From UBA1858 sp039182865 (GTDB lineage: Bacteria > Pseudomonadota > Gammaproteobacteria > UBA4575), in contig JBCDBX010000002.1 in the NCBI GenBank assembly GCA_039182865.1, positions 1 to 64,000 of the forward strand: DNA of 64,000 bases, in the 5' to 3' direction. This document shows, one piece after another, positions 16,845 through 25,771 of the stretch. The notes under the pieces are model-generated. The model did not search any database. It saw only the letters and a list, made by a program, of their open reading frames with translations, and was not told the DNA's origin. Numbering within the stretch: position 1 is the stretch's first letter; the number at the start of each line of letters is the position of its first letter. The position numbers were made by a program, and so were the translations under genes.

Positions 16845-18182
16845 ATGGAATCAATCAGCAGTATTATCGGCACAATCAACGGCATTGTATGGGGCAAACC
16901 CATGCTCATCTTAATACTTGGCGTAGGTTTATATCTATTGCTTGGACTGCGATTCATGCCATGGAAAAAAATTGGCTATGCCTTCAAACAATTACGTAAA
17001 GGGACAAAATCAGAAGGCGAAGGTGAAATTACACCTTTTCAGGCATTGATGACTGCGCTCTCCGCAACCGTTGGAACAGGTAATATCATTGGTGTCGCAG
17101 CTGCTATTTTAATTGGCGGACCTGGTGCCGTTTTCTGGATGTGGATGACGGCACTAGTCGGAATGGCGACTAAATATGGTGAAGCGGTATTAGCCATAAA
17201 ATATCGTGAAGTTGATCATTTGGGTAACCATGTTGGTGGCCCCATGTACTACATTAAGAATGGACTGGGTGCCAAGTGGACTTGGCTGGGTGTTTTGTTT
17301 GCCATATTCGGCACAGTTGCCGCTTTTGGCATCGGCAATATGTTTCAATCAAATGCAGTATCAGGAGCTTTAAATAGGCAGTTTGATATTGATCCTACGA
17401 TCAGCGGCATCGTCATGGCGGTTCTTGCGGGATTAGTCATTATCGGTGGCATTAAGCGTTTAGGAGCAGTTGCAGGCAAATTAGTCCCTTTCATGATCAT
17501 ACTCTACGTGCTTGGGGCATTAGTGATTGTATTAAGCCATATCACTGAAGTGCCTGCCGCATTATGGCTCATCATTAAAAGCGCATTTACTATTGACTCA
17601 GCTGCCGGCGGTGCAGTTGGATCCATCATTGTTGTCATTGCAGCGGGTGTTGCACGTGGTGTCTTTTCTAACGAAGCCGGATTAGGTAGCGCACCTATCG
17701 CACATGCTGCAGCACAAAATGACAATCCAGTACATCAAGGTGTCATAGGCATGCTAGGTGTGTTCATAGATACCATCATTGTGTGCACACTAACCGCACT
17801 CGTTATTGTCCTTTCGGGTTTGTGGCAAGTTGAAACGGATAAGACAGCTCTTTCTTTTCTGGCTTTTGGAAAAGAATTACAACATGCAGAGTATCTCGTG
17901 ATATTTGGCATTGTAATTTTCGCTTTTACATCCGTACTTGGTTGGAGTTTCTATGGCGAACGTTGTGCGGAATTTCTTTTTGGCGAGCGAATTATTACGC
18001 CTTACAGAATTCTTTGGGTGATCGCGATTTTCTATGGGGCAACGCACGACTTTGATTTCATCATTCTATTAGCCGATACAATGAATGCACTCATGGCTAT
18101 TCCTAACCTTATCGCGCTTGCTTTACTAAGTCCGGTTATTTTCAAAATAACAAAAGACTGCTTTGAAAAGGAAAAGGATTGA
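16845..18182 (+). CDS. Sodium:alanine symporter family (AGCS) protein
   Basis: This 445-residue polytopic protein takes up a small amino acid, probably alanine or glycine, with Na+. Family motifs are TPFQALMTALSATVGTGNIIGVA near the start and FWMWMTALVGMATKYGE. GPMYYI and ARGVFSNEAGLGSAPIAHAAA follow. I prefer ATG 16845 to the GTG at 16836 because GGAG sits 8 nt before the ATG. The stop overlaps the start of nadC, though the two functions are unrelated. Confidence 0.93.
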   Translation: MESISSIIGTINGIVWGKPMLILILGVGLYLLLGLRFMPWKKIGYAFKQLRKGTKSEGEGEITPFQALMTALSATVGTGNIIGVAAAILIGGPGAVFWMWMTALVGMATKYGEAVLAIKYREVDHLGNHVGGPMYYIKNGLGAKWTWLGVLFAIFGTVAAFGIGNMFQSNAVSGALNRQFDIDPTISGIVMAVLAGLVIIGGIKRLGAVAGKLVPFMIILYVLGALVIVLSHITEVPAALWLIIKSAFTIDSAAGGAVGSIIVVIAAGVARGVFSNEAGLGSAPIAHAAAQNDNPVHQGVIGMLGVFIDTIIVCTLTALVIVLSGLWQVETDKTALSFLAFGKELQHAEYLVIFGIVIFAFTSVLGWSFYGERCAEFLFGERIITPYRILWVIAIFYGATHDFDFIILLADTMNALMAIPNLIALALLSPVIFKITKDCFEKEKD

Positions 18183-19024
18183 CGCAGCCTTTGATTAGCC
18201 ATCAAGTTATTTCAGAAAATGTGCGTATCGCTCTCGCCGAGGATATTGGTGAGGGTGATGTCACGGCCCAGCTATGTGCAAAGAAGACGGCAAAATCAAA
18301 AGTGATCTGCAGAGAAACTGCAACACTCTGCGGCATCGATTGGTTTAACGAAACATTTAAGCAACTAGACCCCAATATTTCAATCAAGTGGAATTACAAA
18401 GATGGCGACATGCTCCATCCGACTCAAGAAGTATGTGATATTGAAGGATCGGCTCCCGCTATCTTAAGCGGAGAGAGAACTGCGCTGAATTTTCTGCAAA
18501 CATTGTCAGCGACGGCGACTGCAACCCGAAAACTTTTGCATCGTTTACGCGGCACGGATACTCAACTACTCGACACACGAAAAACGATACCAGGGTTACG
18601 CCTGGCACAAAAATATGCAGTGCAATGTGCAGGCGGCACTAACCACCGTATGGGTTTATATGATGCATATCTCATCAAAGAAAACCATATCAGAACTTGC
18701 GGCTCGATCACTAATGCAGTCACAAACGCCAAATCACAACGCGCAGATCTTAAAGTTGAGATTGAGGTCGAGACACTCTACCAATTAGAAGAAGCGATTG
18801 CTTGTCATGCAGACATCGTACTACTCGATAACTTCACATTAGATGAGGTCAAACAAGCTGTCGAAATGAGTAAAAACAAAATCAAGCTTGAGGTATCTGG
18901 CAATATTGGCATGGAAAATATTTTTTCTTATGCTGCACTTGGAGTAGACTTTATTTCTGTTGGAGGGCTCACCAAACATATTCAGGCAGTCGATTTTTCG
19001 ATGTTATTTAGTGACTTGGCTTGA
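18179..19024 (+). CDS. nadC: Nicotinate-nucleotide pyrophosphorylase (quinolinate phosphoribosyltransferase)
   Basis: NadC converts quinolinate and PRPP to nicotinate mononucleotide in NAD synthesis. The 281-residue protein has ALAEDIGEGDVTA near the start, then LNFLQTLSATATATR. It also has LDTRKTIPGLRLAQKYAVQCAGGTNHR in pieces, and the C-terminal barrel with VEIEVETLYQLEEA and VSGNIGMENI. It starts with TTG, overlapping the symporter stop by 4 nt, with GAAAAGGA just upstream. The last 43 bp overlap the 3' end of the convergent mazG. Confidence 0.94.
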   Translation: MTQPLISHQVISENVRIALAEDIGEGDVTAQLCAKKTAKSKVICRETATLCGIDWFNETFKQLDPNISIKWNYKDGDMLHPTQEVCDIEGSAPAILSGERTALNFLQTLSATATATRKLLHRLRGTDTQLLDTRKTIPGLRLAQKYAVQCAGGTNHRMGLYDAYLIKENHIRTCGSITNAVTNAKSQRADLKVEIEVETLYQLEEAIACHADIVLLDNFTLDEVKQAVEMSKNKIKLEVSGNIGMENIFSYAALGVDFISVGGLTKHIQAVDFSMLFSDLA

Positions 19025-19803
19025 TGCCACAAAACTTCTAATTCGTCGATACTCAAACTTGCCATATCATTACCCTGCTCTGATACTATCTTTTCTAGTG
19101 ATCTAAAGCGTGTTTCAAATTTTGTGTTGGCTCGCTGCAGTGCAACATCGGCATCGACTTTCATATGTCGGCATAAATTCACTGTTGAAAATAAAACATC
19201 ACCCATCTCATCCTCAATCGAGTCACTTTGATTAAATTCAATAGCTTCTTTTAGCTCATCGATTTCTTCTTGCAACTTACCAAGCACGCCATGATAGCTA
19301 GGCCAATCAAAATTTAATTTTGCCGCTTTCTTTTGTAATTTGCGCGCACGTACCAAGGATGCCAGCCCAACGGAAATGTTCGCCAAAGCAGAATGATCAT
19401 TTTCACCTTTTTCGAGACGCTCCTGCTTTTTTATCAACTCCCAGTCTTGCTTGCCTAATTTCAACCCTTCATCTGATCCAAAAACATGTGGGTGACGTCG
19501 TACCATCTTGTTACAAACTGCATTTACTACATCATCAAATGAAAACTGATCAGCTTCTTTAGCCATTTGTGCGTGGTACACGACCTGTAATAACAAATCT
19601 CCCAGCTCATCACATAAATCCTCCATATCATTACGTGTAATGGCATCAGAAACTTCATAGGCTTCTTCAATTGTATAAGGTGCAATCGTTTTAAAATTTT
19701 GCTTTTGGTCCCATGAGCAACCTGTTTCTGGATCACGCAGCGCACACATGATGTGCAGCAAATCATTGACTGAGTATGACTCTCGTTTCATAGGCTTATC
19801 CAT
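18982..19803 (-). CDS. mazG: Nucleoside triphosphate pyrophosphohydrolase MazG
   Basis: MazG hydrolyses NTPs and dNTPs to monophosphates and so clears aberrant nucleotides. The 273-residue protein has two MazG repeats. The first has CSWDQKQNFKTIAPYTIEEAYEV and DLCDELGDLLLQVVYHAQMA. The second has LKEAIEFNQSDSIEDEMGDVLFSTVNLCR. The EExxE and ExxD metal motifs are intact in both. Its 3' end runs 43 bp into the end of nadC on the other strand, an unusually long convergent overlap. Confidence 0.95.
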   Translation of the reverse strand: MDKPMKRESYSVNDLLHIMCALRDPETGCSWDQKQNFKTIAPYTIEEAYEVSDAITRNDMEDLCDELGDLLLQVVYHAQMAKEADQFSFDDVVNAVCNKMVRRHPHVFGSDEGLKLGKQDWELIKKQERLEKGENDHSALANISVGLASLVRARKLQKKAAKLNFDWPSYHGVLGKLQEEIDELKEAIEFNQSDSIEDEMGDVLFSTVNLCRHMKVDADVALQRANTKFETRFRSLEKIVSEQGNDMASLSIDELEVLWHQAKSLNNIEKSTA

Positions 19804-19859
19804 TTATTCGATTTATACTTAATGTTAATTCTAAACTACTTTTTATTGGAGAAACCCAT

Positions 19860-20327
19860 ATGCCGATTGTTGAAGGAAAAATCGCACCAGCATTCACTTT
19901 AAAAGATCAAAACGGAAATAAAGTTGCATTAAAAGACTTTAAAGGCAAAAACGTGGTTGTCTATTTCTATCCAAAAGACGACACACCGGGATGTACTAAA
20001 GAAGCATGTGGGTTTCGTGATCGATGGAGTGATATAAAAAAATCAGGCACAGTTGTATTGGGTATTTCACCAGATGAAGAAGCGTCTCATCAGAAATTTA
20101 TCAAAAAGTATGAATTACCTTTCACACTTTTATCCGATCCCAAAAAAACTATGATGAAAAAGTATGAAGCTTATGGCGAAAAGAATATGTACGGAAAAAT
20201 TACTATGGGGGTTATTCGCTCGACTGTCTTAATTGGAAAAGACGGAAAAGTCATCAAGCATTGGAAGCGTGTGGCCAAAGCGGCCGATCACCCTGAGAAA
20301 GTCTGGCAGGAAATCCAAGCACTTTAA
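19860..20327 (+). CDS. bcp: Thioredoxin-dependent peroxiredoxin (BCP type)
   Basis: This is a 155-residue atypical 2-Cys peroxiredoxin that reduces peroxides with thioredoxin. The peroxidatic Cys45 and the second Cys50 are in KDDTPGCTKEACGFRD. The arginine-containing phrase GVIRSTVLIGKDG is present near the C-terminus. A TTGGAGAAA ribosome binding site precedes the ATG. It is divergent from mazG and monocistronic as far as can be seen. Confidence 0.96.
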   Translation: MPIVEGKIAPAFTLKDQNGNKVALKDFKGKNVVVYFYPKDDTPGCTKEACGFRDRWSDIKKSGTVVLGISPDEEASHQKFIKKYELPFTLLSDPKKTMMKKYEAYGEKNMYGKITMGVIRSTVLIGKDGKVIKHWKRVAKAADHPEKVWQEIQAL

Positions 20328-20550
20328 TATTTGTCATTCAGGGAGCTAGACTGACAAGCGCCTCAAAATACAATACTGATTAACAATCGGCCAATTGGAA
20401 ATCGGAATTCCTTTATGATTGATTATTGATCAATTTTGTTAGATTCTTCATTAAATCACTAGCTTAGACCTCATTGTTATTAAGTGATTGCAAGTTTATT
20501 CATTAATTGTCATACTCGCGTCATTACTGATTACTGACCAGAGTATAGGT

Positions 20551-20733
20551 TTGGCCGATAAATCGCCTACAGACCCAGCACTTCTTCAAGTTAGGATTCC
20601 CAGGTCGCTACGCGACGAATTTATGCGCACCGTAAAGTTGGATGACGACAATGCCTCGAGGCTGGTTCGTCAGTGGATTCGTGAATATTTGCGTGACCGG
20701 GCTCAGACCGATTTATTTGAGGGTCAACAATGA
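20551..20733 (+). CDS. Small ribbon-helix-helix-like protein
   Basis: This product of about 60 residues has the profile of a ribbon-helix-helix DNA-binding domain. A strand, LLQVRIP, is followed by a first helix SLRDEFMRTVKLDD and a second helix ASRLVRQWIREYLRD. I put the start at TTG 20551, seven nt after AGAG. An in-frame TTG at 20488 would add a hydrophobic N-terminus with no obvious ribosome binding site. It ends 51 bp before a GGDEF/EAL gene and may be co-transcribed with it. The DNA-binding role is inferred from pattern only. Confidence 0.6.
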   Translation: MADKSPTDPALLQVRIPRSLRDEFMRTVKLDDDNASRLVRQWIREYLRDRAQTDLFEGQQ

Positions 20734-20784
20734 AGTTGGTCATCCTTTTCCCTTCAACGACTTCAATAGCGGATTAATTCGTCA

Positions 20785-23313
20785 ATGGCTGCCAAAGTTT
20801 CATTAGTCAATATCGGCAAAGACTTGTGGTCATACCTGTGTCGACAGATTCCTCCACCTGTTGCTTTGTCAAATTACACAACTGAGGGGCAATTATCAGA
20901 CGTGCTGAAGTCAGGAAATTTAGATGCCGACATAATAGTCTTAGGACATCACATCGATGATCCTCTTAAAGTTGCAAACTGGGTTAAAGCTATTAATCCG
21001 TTTACGAAAATATTTGTATTACGCAGACCAAGCGACTACGAAGTGATGCGACGAGATTTTGAAGCTTCTCCACATTTAGGTGAAGGCTTGTTCTTATGCT
21101 CCACAGCAGACATTAAACGTTTACCATCTGCACTTGCGAGCATACCTACTCAGTCTGCGAACGACACTAATATTAATATTACAGTGCCTAGCAGTAGCCA
21201 ACACTCTAAAGACAACATTCCTGTGTTGCATAAAAAAGCTATTCTTAGCCAGGCGGAAGATATCGATGCCATTGATGAATTATTAAATAATGCAGATGTC
21301 GGCTTTATCTTGTTGGATAAAAATTTTACGATCACTCATGCTAATGAATTTATTTGTGATCTGCTTTCGATTGATAAGAAAGATTCTTTAGCCTTGCCGA
21401 TAGAAGTCATACTTGGAAATGAACAACAGAACGCGTTAAAACAACTCATCCAAGAAATCAAAGGCGGCAAAGAGAAAACTTCTGGTCTGATTGCACTAAT
21501 CCGAAAAGATAACGAAGAAACCTTATATCTGCGTTGCACTATCTCTCTGAATGATCTGAAAAATCCTGACCTAGGATACGCTTTGACCTTACAAAATCAA
21601 AGTAGGCTGATGCATGTAGAAACCGAGCTGTCAGAAGAACAAACACGAAATAGATTAACACTTGAGTTATTACAAGAAGGCGTTGTCATCACGGATCACA
21701 ATCTCGAAATTGCTCATATGAATCCTGTTGCAGAAAGTTTAACGGGATGGCCAGCATATGAGGCAAAAGGACATAAACTAGATGAAGTTATTCGTCTGAT
21801 TGATTCAGAAAAACGAGAGCGTATGACTGTACCCGTTGAGTTTTGCTTGGAAGAAACCCGCACCATGCAAATTTCTGAAAGTCTGCACATGATAAGCAAT
21901 GACAATAAAGAGCATGCAATTGAACTAACCATTGCACCAAACTGTTTGCCTGATAGTAATACGAAAGGTGCAATAGTCATTATTAAAGACCTATCAGAAA
22001 CACGACGTCTCGCCAATGAAATTCAACATCGCGCATCGCACGATACACTAACTGGCTTGCTAAATCGCCAAGAATTCGAATATCAACTTGAAAGATCTAT
22101 TTCAAGTGCTGCTACTCACGATGTGCAACATGTCTTGTGTTACATCGACGTCAATCAATTTAAAATTATTAATACACAAGCCGGACATACTGCAGGCGAT
22201 TCAATCTTAAAAGATGTCGCACGAATCTTGCGCGCAAAAATTCGTAGCATTGATTATATTGGGCGCCTAGGCGGTGACGAATTCGCTATATTATTAGTTA
22301 ATCATTCATTAGAAAATGCTAGACGTACCGCTCAAAGCTTAACAGACGAATTTCAAAATCGACGCTTCACATGGGAAGGCCAAACTTTTGAATTGGGTTT
22401 GTGTACCGGAATAGTACCAGTCACTAAAGAGTCTCCAGAACCTGCACAAATGTTAACGCGAGCGGAACTCGCATGTTTTTCTGCTAAGGAACGCGGACGC
22501 AATCAAGTACATGTATACCGCAATGATGACGATGAGCTTTCACGCAAACATGCAGAAATATTGCGTGCAGCAGGCATTACAGGCGCATTAGAAGAAGACC
22601 GTTTTAAACTCTACTGTCAGCCGATTGTTTCTTTATCGTTAGGTAATCGTTCAACTAAGCATTACGAACTGTTACTTCGTTTAAGAGATCAGAATGGCAA
22701 TATCATACTTCCCGGAAGTTTTATTCCCGCTGCAGAACGATATGGTTTAATGCCTAACCTCGACCGCTGGGTAATACATACTGCACTGCATTCATATGAA
22801 GAAACTTTTGGTGAAAAATCAGGTGTACACATCGCGGTTAACCTTTCTGGCAACTCGCTTAATGATGACAAGCTATTAGAATTCATCAAAAACGAACTCG
22901 ATAGTTCAGGTATTAACCCACAAAAAGTTTGCTTTGAGATAACTGAAACGGCTGCCATAAATAATCTCACACAAGCAAGTCATCTGATTAAAGAGCTAAA
23001 AGCATTAGGTTGCTGTTTTGCGTTAGATGACTTTGGCAGTGGCCTGTCTTCATTTACCTACTTAAAGAATTTACCTGTCGATTACTTAAAGATTGATGGA
23101 AGTTTTGTAACCGACATGTCAAACGACACAATAGACTATGCCATGGTAGATGCGATTAATCAGCTTGGGCACGTCATGGGTATCGGCACAATCGCGGAAT
23201 GTGCTGAAAGTGAAGAAGTAGTCGATCAGTTACGCAAATTAGGCGTCGATTTTGCTCAAGGCTATGCGATGGGCTCACCCATGCCAATGGATGGGTTAAA
23301 ACTTTTACATTAA
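20785..23313 (+). CDS. Cyclic-di-GMP protein: pseudo-receiver, two PAS, GGDEF, EAL
   Basis: This is an 842-residue cytoplasmic signalling protein. Residues 1-120 look like a receiver domain, but the phosphorylated Asp position reads IIVLG, so it is probably degenerate. PAS domains lie at about 163-275 and 290-410. The GGDEF motif is at 496-500 with an inhibitory RxxD site at 487-490. In the EAL domain, metal and catalytic positions E628 (in ELL), N686, E718, D748/D749, K769, E805 and Q825 are all present. Both synthesis and hydrolysis of cyclic-di-GMP are therefore possible. It is followed 8 bp later by a second diguanylate cyclase. Confidence 0.92.
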   Translation: MAAKVSLVNIGKDLWSYLCRQIPPPVALSNYTTEGQLSDVLKSGNLDADIIVLGHHIDDPLKVANWVKAINPFTKIFVLRRPSDYEVMRRDFEASPHLGEGLFLCSTADIKRLPSALASIPTQSANDTNINITVPSSSQHSKDNIPVLHKKAILSQAEDIDAIDELLNNADVGFILLDKNFTITHANEFICDLLSIDKKDSLALPIEVILGNEQQNALKQLIQEIKGGKEKTSGLIALIRKDNEETLYLRCTISLNDLKNPDLGYALTLQNQSRLMHVETELSEEQTRNRLTLELLQEGVVITDHNLEIAHMNPVAESLTGWPAYEAKGHKLDEVIRLIDSEKRERMTVPVEFCLEETRTMQISESLHMISNDNKEHAIELTIAPNCLPDSNTKGAIVIIKDLSETRRLANEIQHRASHDTLTGLLNRQEFEYQLERSISSAATHDVQHVLCYIDVNQFKIINTQAGHTAGDSILKDVARILRAKIRSIDYIGRLGGDEFAILLVNHSLENARRTAQSLTDEFQNRRFTWEGQTFELGLCTGIVPVTKESPEPAQMLTRAELACFSAKERGRNQVHVYRNDDDELSRKHAEILRAAGITGALEEDRFKLYCQPIVSLSLGNRSTKHYELLLRLRDQNGNIILPGSFIPAAERYGLMPNLDRWVIHTALHSYEETFGEKSGVHIAVNLSGNSLNDDKLLEFIKNELDSSGINPQKVCFEITETAAINNLTQASHLIKELKALGCCFALDDFGSGLSSFTYLKNLPVDYLKIDGSFVTDMSNDTIDYAMVDAINQLGHVMGIGTIAECAESEEVVDQLRKLGVDFAQGYAMGSPMPMDGLKLLH

Positions 23314-23321
23314 GGGAAAAT

Positions 23322-24440
23322 ATGGCCGCGCAACCAGAACAAAAACAACTACATTTAAATGAACTTGAAGCGCTTAAACAGCGACTTGAAGACTTATACC
23401 ATGATGCACGCACTAATGAAAAAGTACTTAAAAAGTTTCAACAACTTGAGCTCAAGTTGCTCAGCTGTAGTTCACTCTCTGAATTAATTCAGATTATCAC
23501 TCATCATAGTCGCTCTACGTTTGGATGGGACTCACTCACCATCACATTGCATGATAAAGATAATCAAATTTATAACCTGCTAAAAGAATGTGGTGAAGAG
23601 CCTGATCGTCAACAAGCCTTAATGCTAAGTGCTGATATATCAGACGTTCGTCAATTATATGGAATGGTACGCAGACCTATCTTAGGTAATTTTGACCTGA
23701 ATCAACATGGATCTTTATTTTCTGCAAAACATAAATACCCACGCAGCATTGCTCTACTTCCTTTACAACGCAACAACTGTTTAATGGGTAGTCTCAATTT
23801 AGGAAGTAATAAAATTGATCGCTTTCAAAAAGGTAGTGCGACTGACTTTTTACAGCATTTAGCCGCGGTACTTGCTACTTGCTTACACACAGCAATCGCA
23901 CATGAAAAATTAAAACAAGCGGGCTTAACAGACGCGTTAACAGGCATAAATAACCGTCGCTTTTTCGACCAGCGATTGGATGAAGAAATTGCACGTAACA
24001 AGCGCTTAGAAAGCAGCTTAAGTTGTTTGTTTATTGATATCGATCACTTCAAAGTGATTAATGACACATTTGGCCATGACATAGGTGACGCTGTACTGAA
24101 GAAAGTGGCTGAATTAATTCGTGCACAACTTCGCTCAATAGATGTAGTAGCTCGTTATGGTGGTGAGGAGTTTGCTGTTTTGCTCAGTCAAAGTGGACGT
24201 GATAAAGCAATTGAAGTGGCTGAACGTATACGTTCTATTACCTCAAGCACTAGTTTTAAAGAAAGAAAAGCGAAAGCAAACATTACTGTCTCTGTTGGAG
24301 TTTCTACAATCAACTTTGAAGAGCGATCAACAGAAGATCCAAAGCTTATAGGTAGACGTTTATTACAACGCGCCGACAAAGCACTCTATCAAGCAAAGCA
24401 AGGCGGCAGAGATCAAGTGGTGTTTCTAGATAAAGATTAA
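23322..24440 (+). CDS. Diguanylate cyclase with DUF484/GAF-like sensor
   Basis: This is a 372-residue protein. Residues 5-45 form a coiled coil and 45-190 a GAF-like domain of the DUF484 type. A GGDEF domain begins at LTDALTGINNRRFF. The active motif is GGEEF at 280-284, with an RxxD feedback site at 271-274 (RSID), five residues before it. It should make cyclic-di-GMP with product inhibition. AAGGGAAAAT precedes the ATG. With the preceding GGDEF/EAL gene it forms a two-gene unit. The signal sensed is unknown. Confidence 0.92.
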   Translation: MAAQPEQKQLHLNELEALKQRLEDLYHDARTNEKVLKKFQQLELKLLSCSSLSELIQIITHHSRSTFGWDSLTITLHDKDNQIYNLLKECGEEPDRQQALMLSADISDVRQLYGMVRRPILGNFDLNQHGSLFSAKHKYPRSIALLPLQRNNCLMGSLNLGSNKIDRFQKGSATDFLQHLAAVLATCLHTAIAHEKLKQAGLTDALTGINNRRFFDQRLDEEIARNKRLESSLSCLFIDIDHFKVINDTFGHDIGDAVLKKVAELIRAQLRSIDVVARYGGEEFAVLLSQSGRDKAIEVAERIRSITSSTSFKERKAKANITVSVGVSTINFEERSTEDPKLIGRRLLQRADKALYQAKQGGRDQVVFLDKD

Positions 24441-24537
24441 GCTAATATTCCCATACTTTTCCAATCCATCCAATCCAATAGACATTAAAGTATAGCTATG
24501 CTCAAATGGCCGCGTTAGATTCGCCGGAGCACAGTTA

Positions 24538-24993
24538 ATGCAGTCACTTAAAATAGTCTCAATTCTCTTAGCAACTATTATTTTAACTGCTTGTCTGCCA
24601 ACAGAAGAGCAAAAAGCTCCCACCATGACTACTGAACAGATGGATATCATCTACAGCGATGCATTAGCTAGCCCAAAAGAATTTCAACAAGAAGTAAAAG
24701 AAACTTGCTCTCAGTTTAATGCATTACTTTTTGAAGTCGCGGAAACCGTGCGCATGGGATCACGAATTTGGAATGCCGGCGGACAACCTATCACCATACG
24801 ACTCTATGAGGGTGTTGCTTACCGAATATTGTATCAAGTAGGAGATGGCTGTCCTAAGTTAACAGCTGCCTTTGAATCCGGTCTACGTCGTGCATTTAAT
24901 GCGGATAATATAGATATGCAGGGTCGTGCTTTACGTGAAACTCTCGACCTAATTATGGGAGGCCCTCCTATTAAGCCACCAGGTGCTCAGTAA
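24538..24993 (+). CDS. Hypothetical lipoprotein
   Basis: This 151-residue protein has a lipoprotein signal: a basic start, ILLATIILTAC lipobox, and Cys at about residue 19. The mature part is mainly helical with two further cysteines, in KETCSQFNALL and VGDGCPKLT, that could form a disulfide. I do not recognise a family. GGAG lies 9 nt before the ATG. It follows the cyclic-di-GMP unit by 97 bp and precedes cmoA by 55 bp. No link to either is evident. Confidence 0.75.
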   Translation: MQSLKIVSILLATIILTACLPTEEQKAPTMTTEQMDIIYSDALASPKEFQQEVKETCSQFNALLFEVAETVRMGSRIWNAGGQPITIRLYEGVAYRILYQVGDGCPKLTAAFESGLRRAFNADNIDMQGRALRETLDLIMGGPPIKPPGAQ

Positions 24994-25048
24994 AAACAAC
25001 GTATTAACTACCGTGAGAATACTGATTCAATTTTAGTTCTTGTCCATT

Positions 25049-25771
25049 ATGAAAGACAAAATCTACAGCGAACCTCTCAATAATATTGAAGATTTTAAGT
25101 TTGATGAAAATGTTAGCAAGGCCTTTGATGACATGGTGGATCGCTCAGTTCCTGGTTATCGAACTCTAATTGCAAACCTTGGGCCCATCGCCGCAAATTT
25201 CATTCAAGAAAATACCAACTGTTATGACTTAGGTTGCTCGCATGGTGCCGCAGCATTATCTATTTTTCATCATTTACCAATTGAAAACATTACGATACAC
25301 GCTATTGATAATGCACCTGCCATGGTCAATCGTTGTGATGAACTGATCAAGCAAGCTAATGCAGAATCCGTTATTCATACTCATAATGCAGATATTATCG
25401 ACATTACAATTGTAAACGCATCAATTGTACTCATGAATCTAACTTTACAATTTCTTCCTTTAGATCAACGCAGCGTAATTCTACAAAATATCTTCGACGG
25501 ACTTGTTAAGGGGGGAGCATGTATTTTAACTGAAAAAATCATTATGCCTGACGAGAAAACTGAAGCATTATTCCAACAACTTCATACTAGCTTTAAATCT
25601 GCCAATAATTATAGCGACCTTGAAATAAGCCAAAAAAGAAAGTCACTAGAGAATGTTTTAATAAGCGAAACCTTAGAAATGCATACCATTCGCCTAAGAA
25701 GTTTTGGCTTTACAAGCATAGTTCCATGGTTCCAATGCTTTAATTTTTTATCTTTAATCGCGATAAAATGA
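25049..25771 (+). CDS. cmoA: Carboxy-S-adenosylmethionine synthase
   Basis: CmoA makes carboxy-SAM from SAM and prephenate for the cmo5U wobble modification of tRNA. The protein has the N-terminal phrase DFKFDENVSKAFDDMVDRSV and PGYRTLIANLG. The SAM-binding motif YDLGCSHGAAALS and the late LRSFGFTSIVPWFQCFNFLS also match. I use ATG 25049 (240 residues), although a TTG nine bases upstream is possible. The stop overlaps the cmoB start by 4 nt, so the pair is translationally coupled. Confidence 0.95.
   Translation: MKDKIYSEPLNNIEDFKFDENVSKAFDDMVDRSVPGYRTLIANLGPIAANFIQENTNCYDLGCSHGAAALSIFHHLPIENITIHAIDNAPAMVNRCDELIKQANAESVIHTHNADIIDITIVNASIVLMNLTLQFLPLDQRSVILQNIFDGLVKGGACILTEKIIMPDEKTEALFQQLHTSFKSANNYSDLEISQKRKSLENVLISETLEMHTIRLRSFGFTSIVPWFQCFNFLSLIAIK

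Noticed and set aside
20331..20362. TTGTCA/TGACAA inverted repeat after bcp as terminator
   Set aside because: The stem has only 6 bp and no T-run, so terminator function is not supported.
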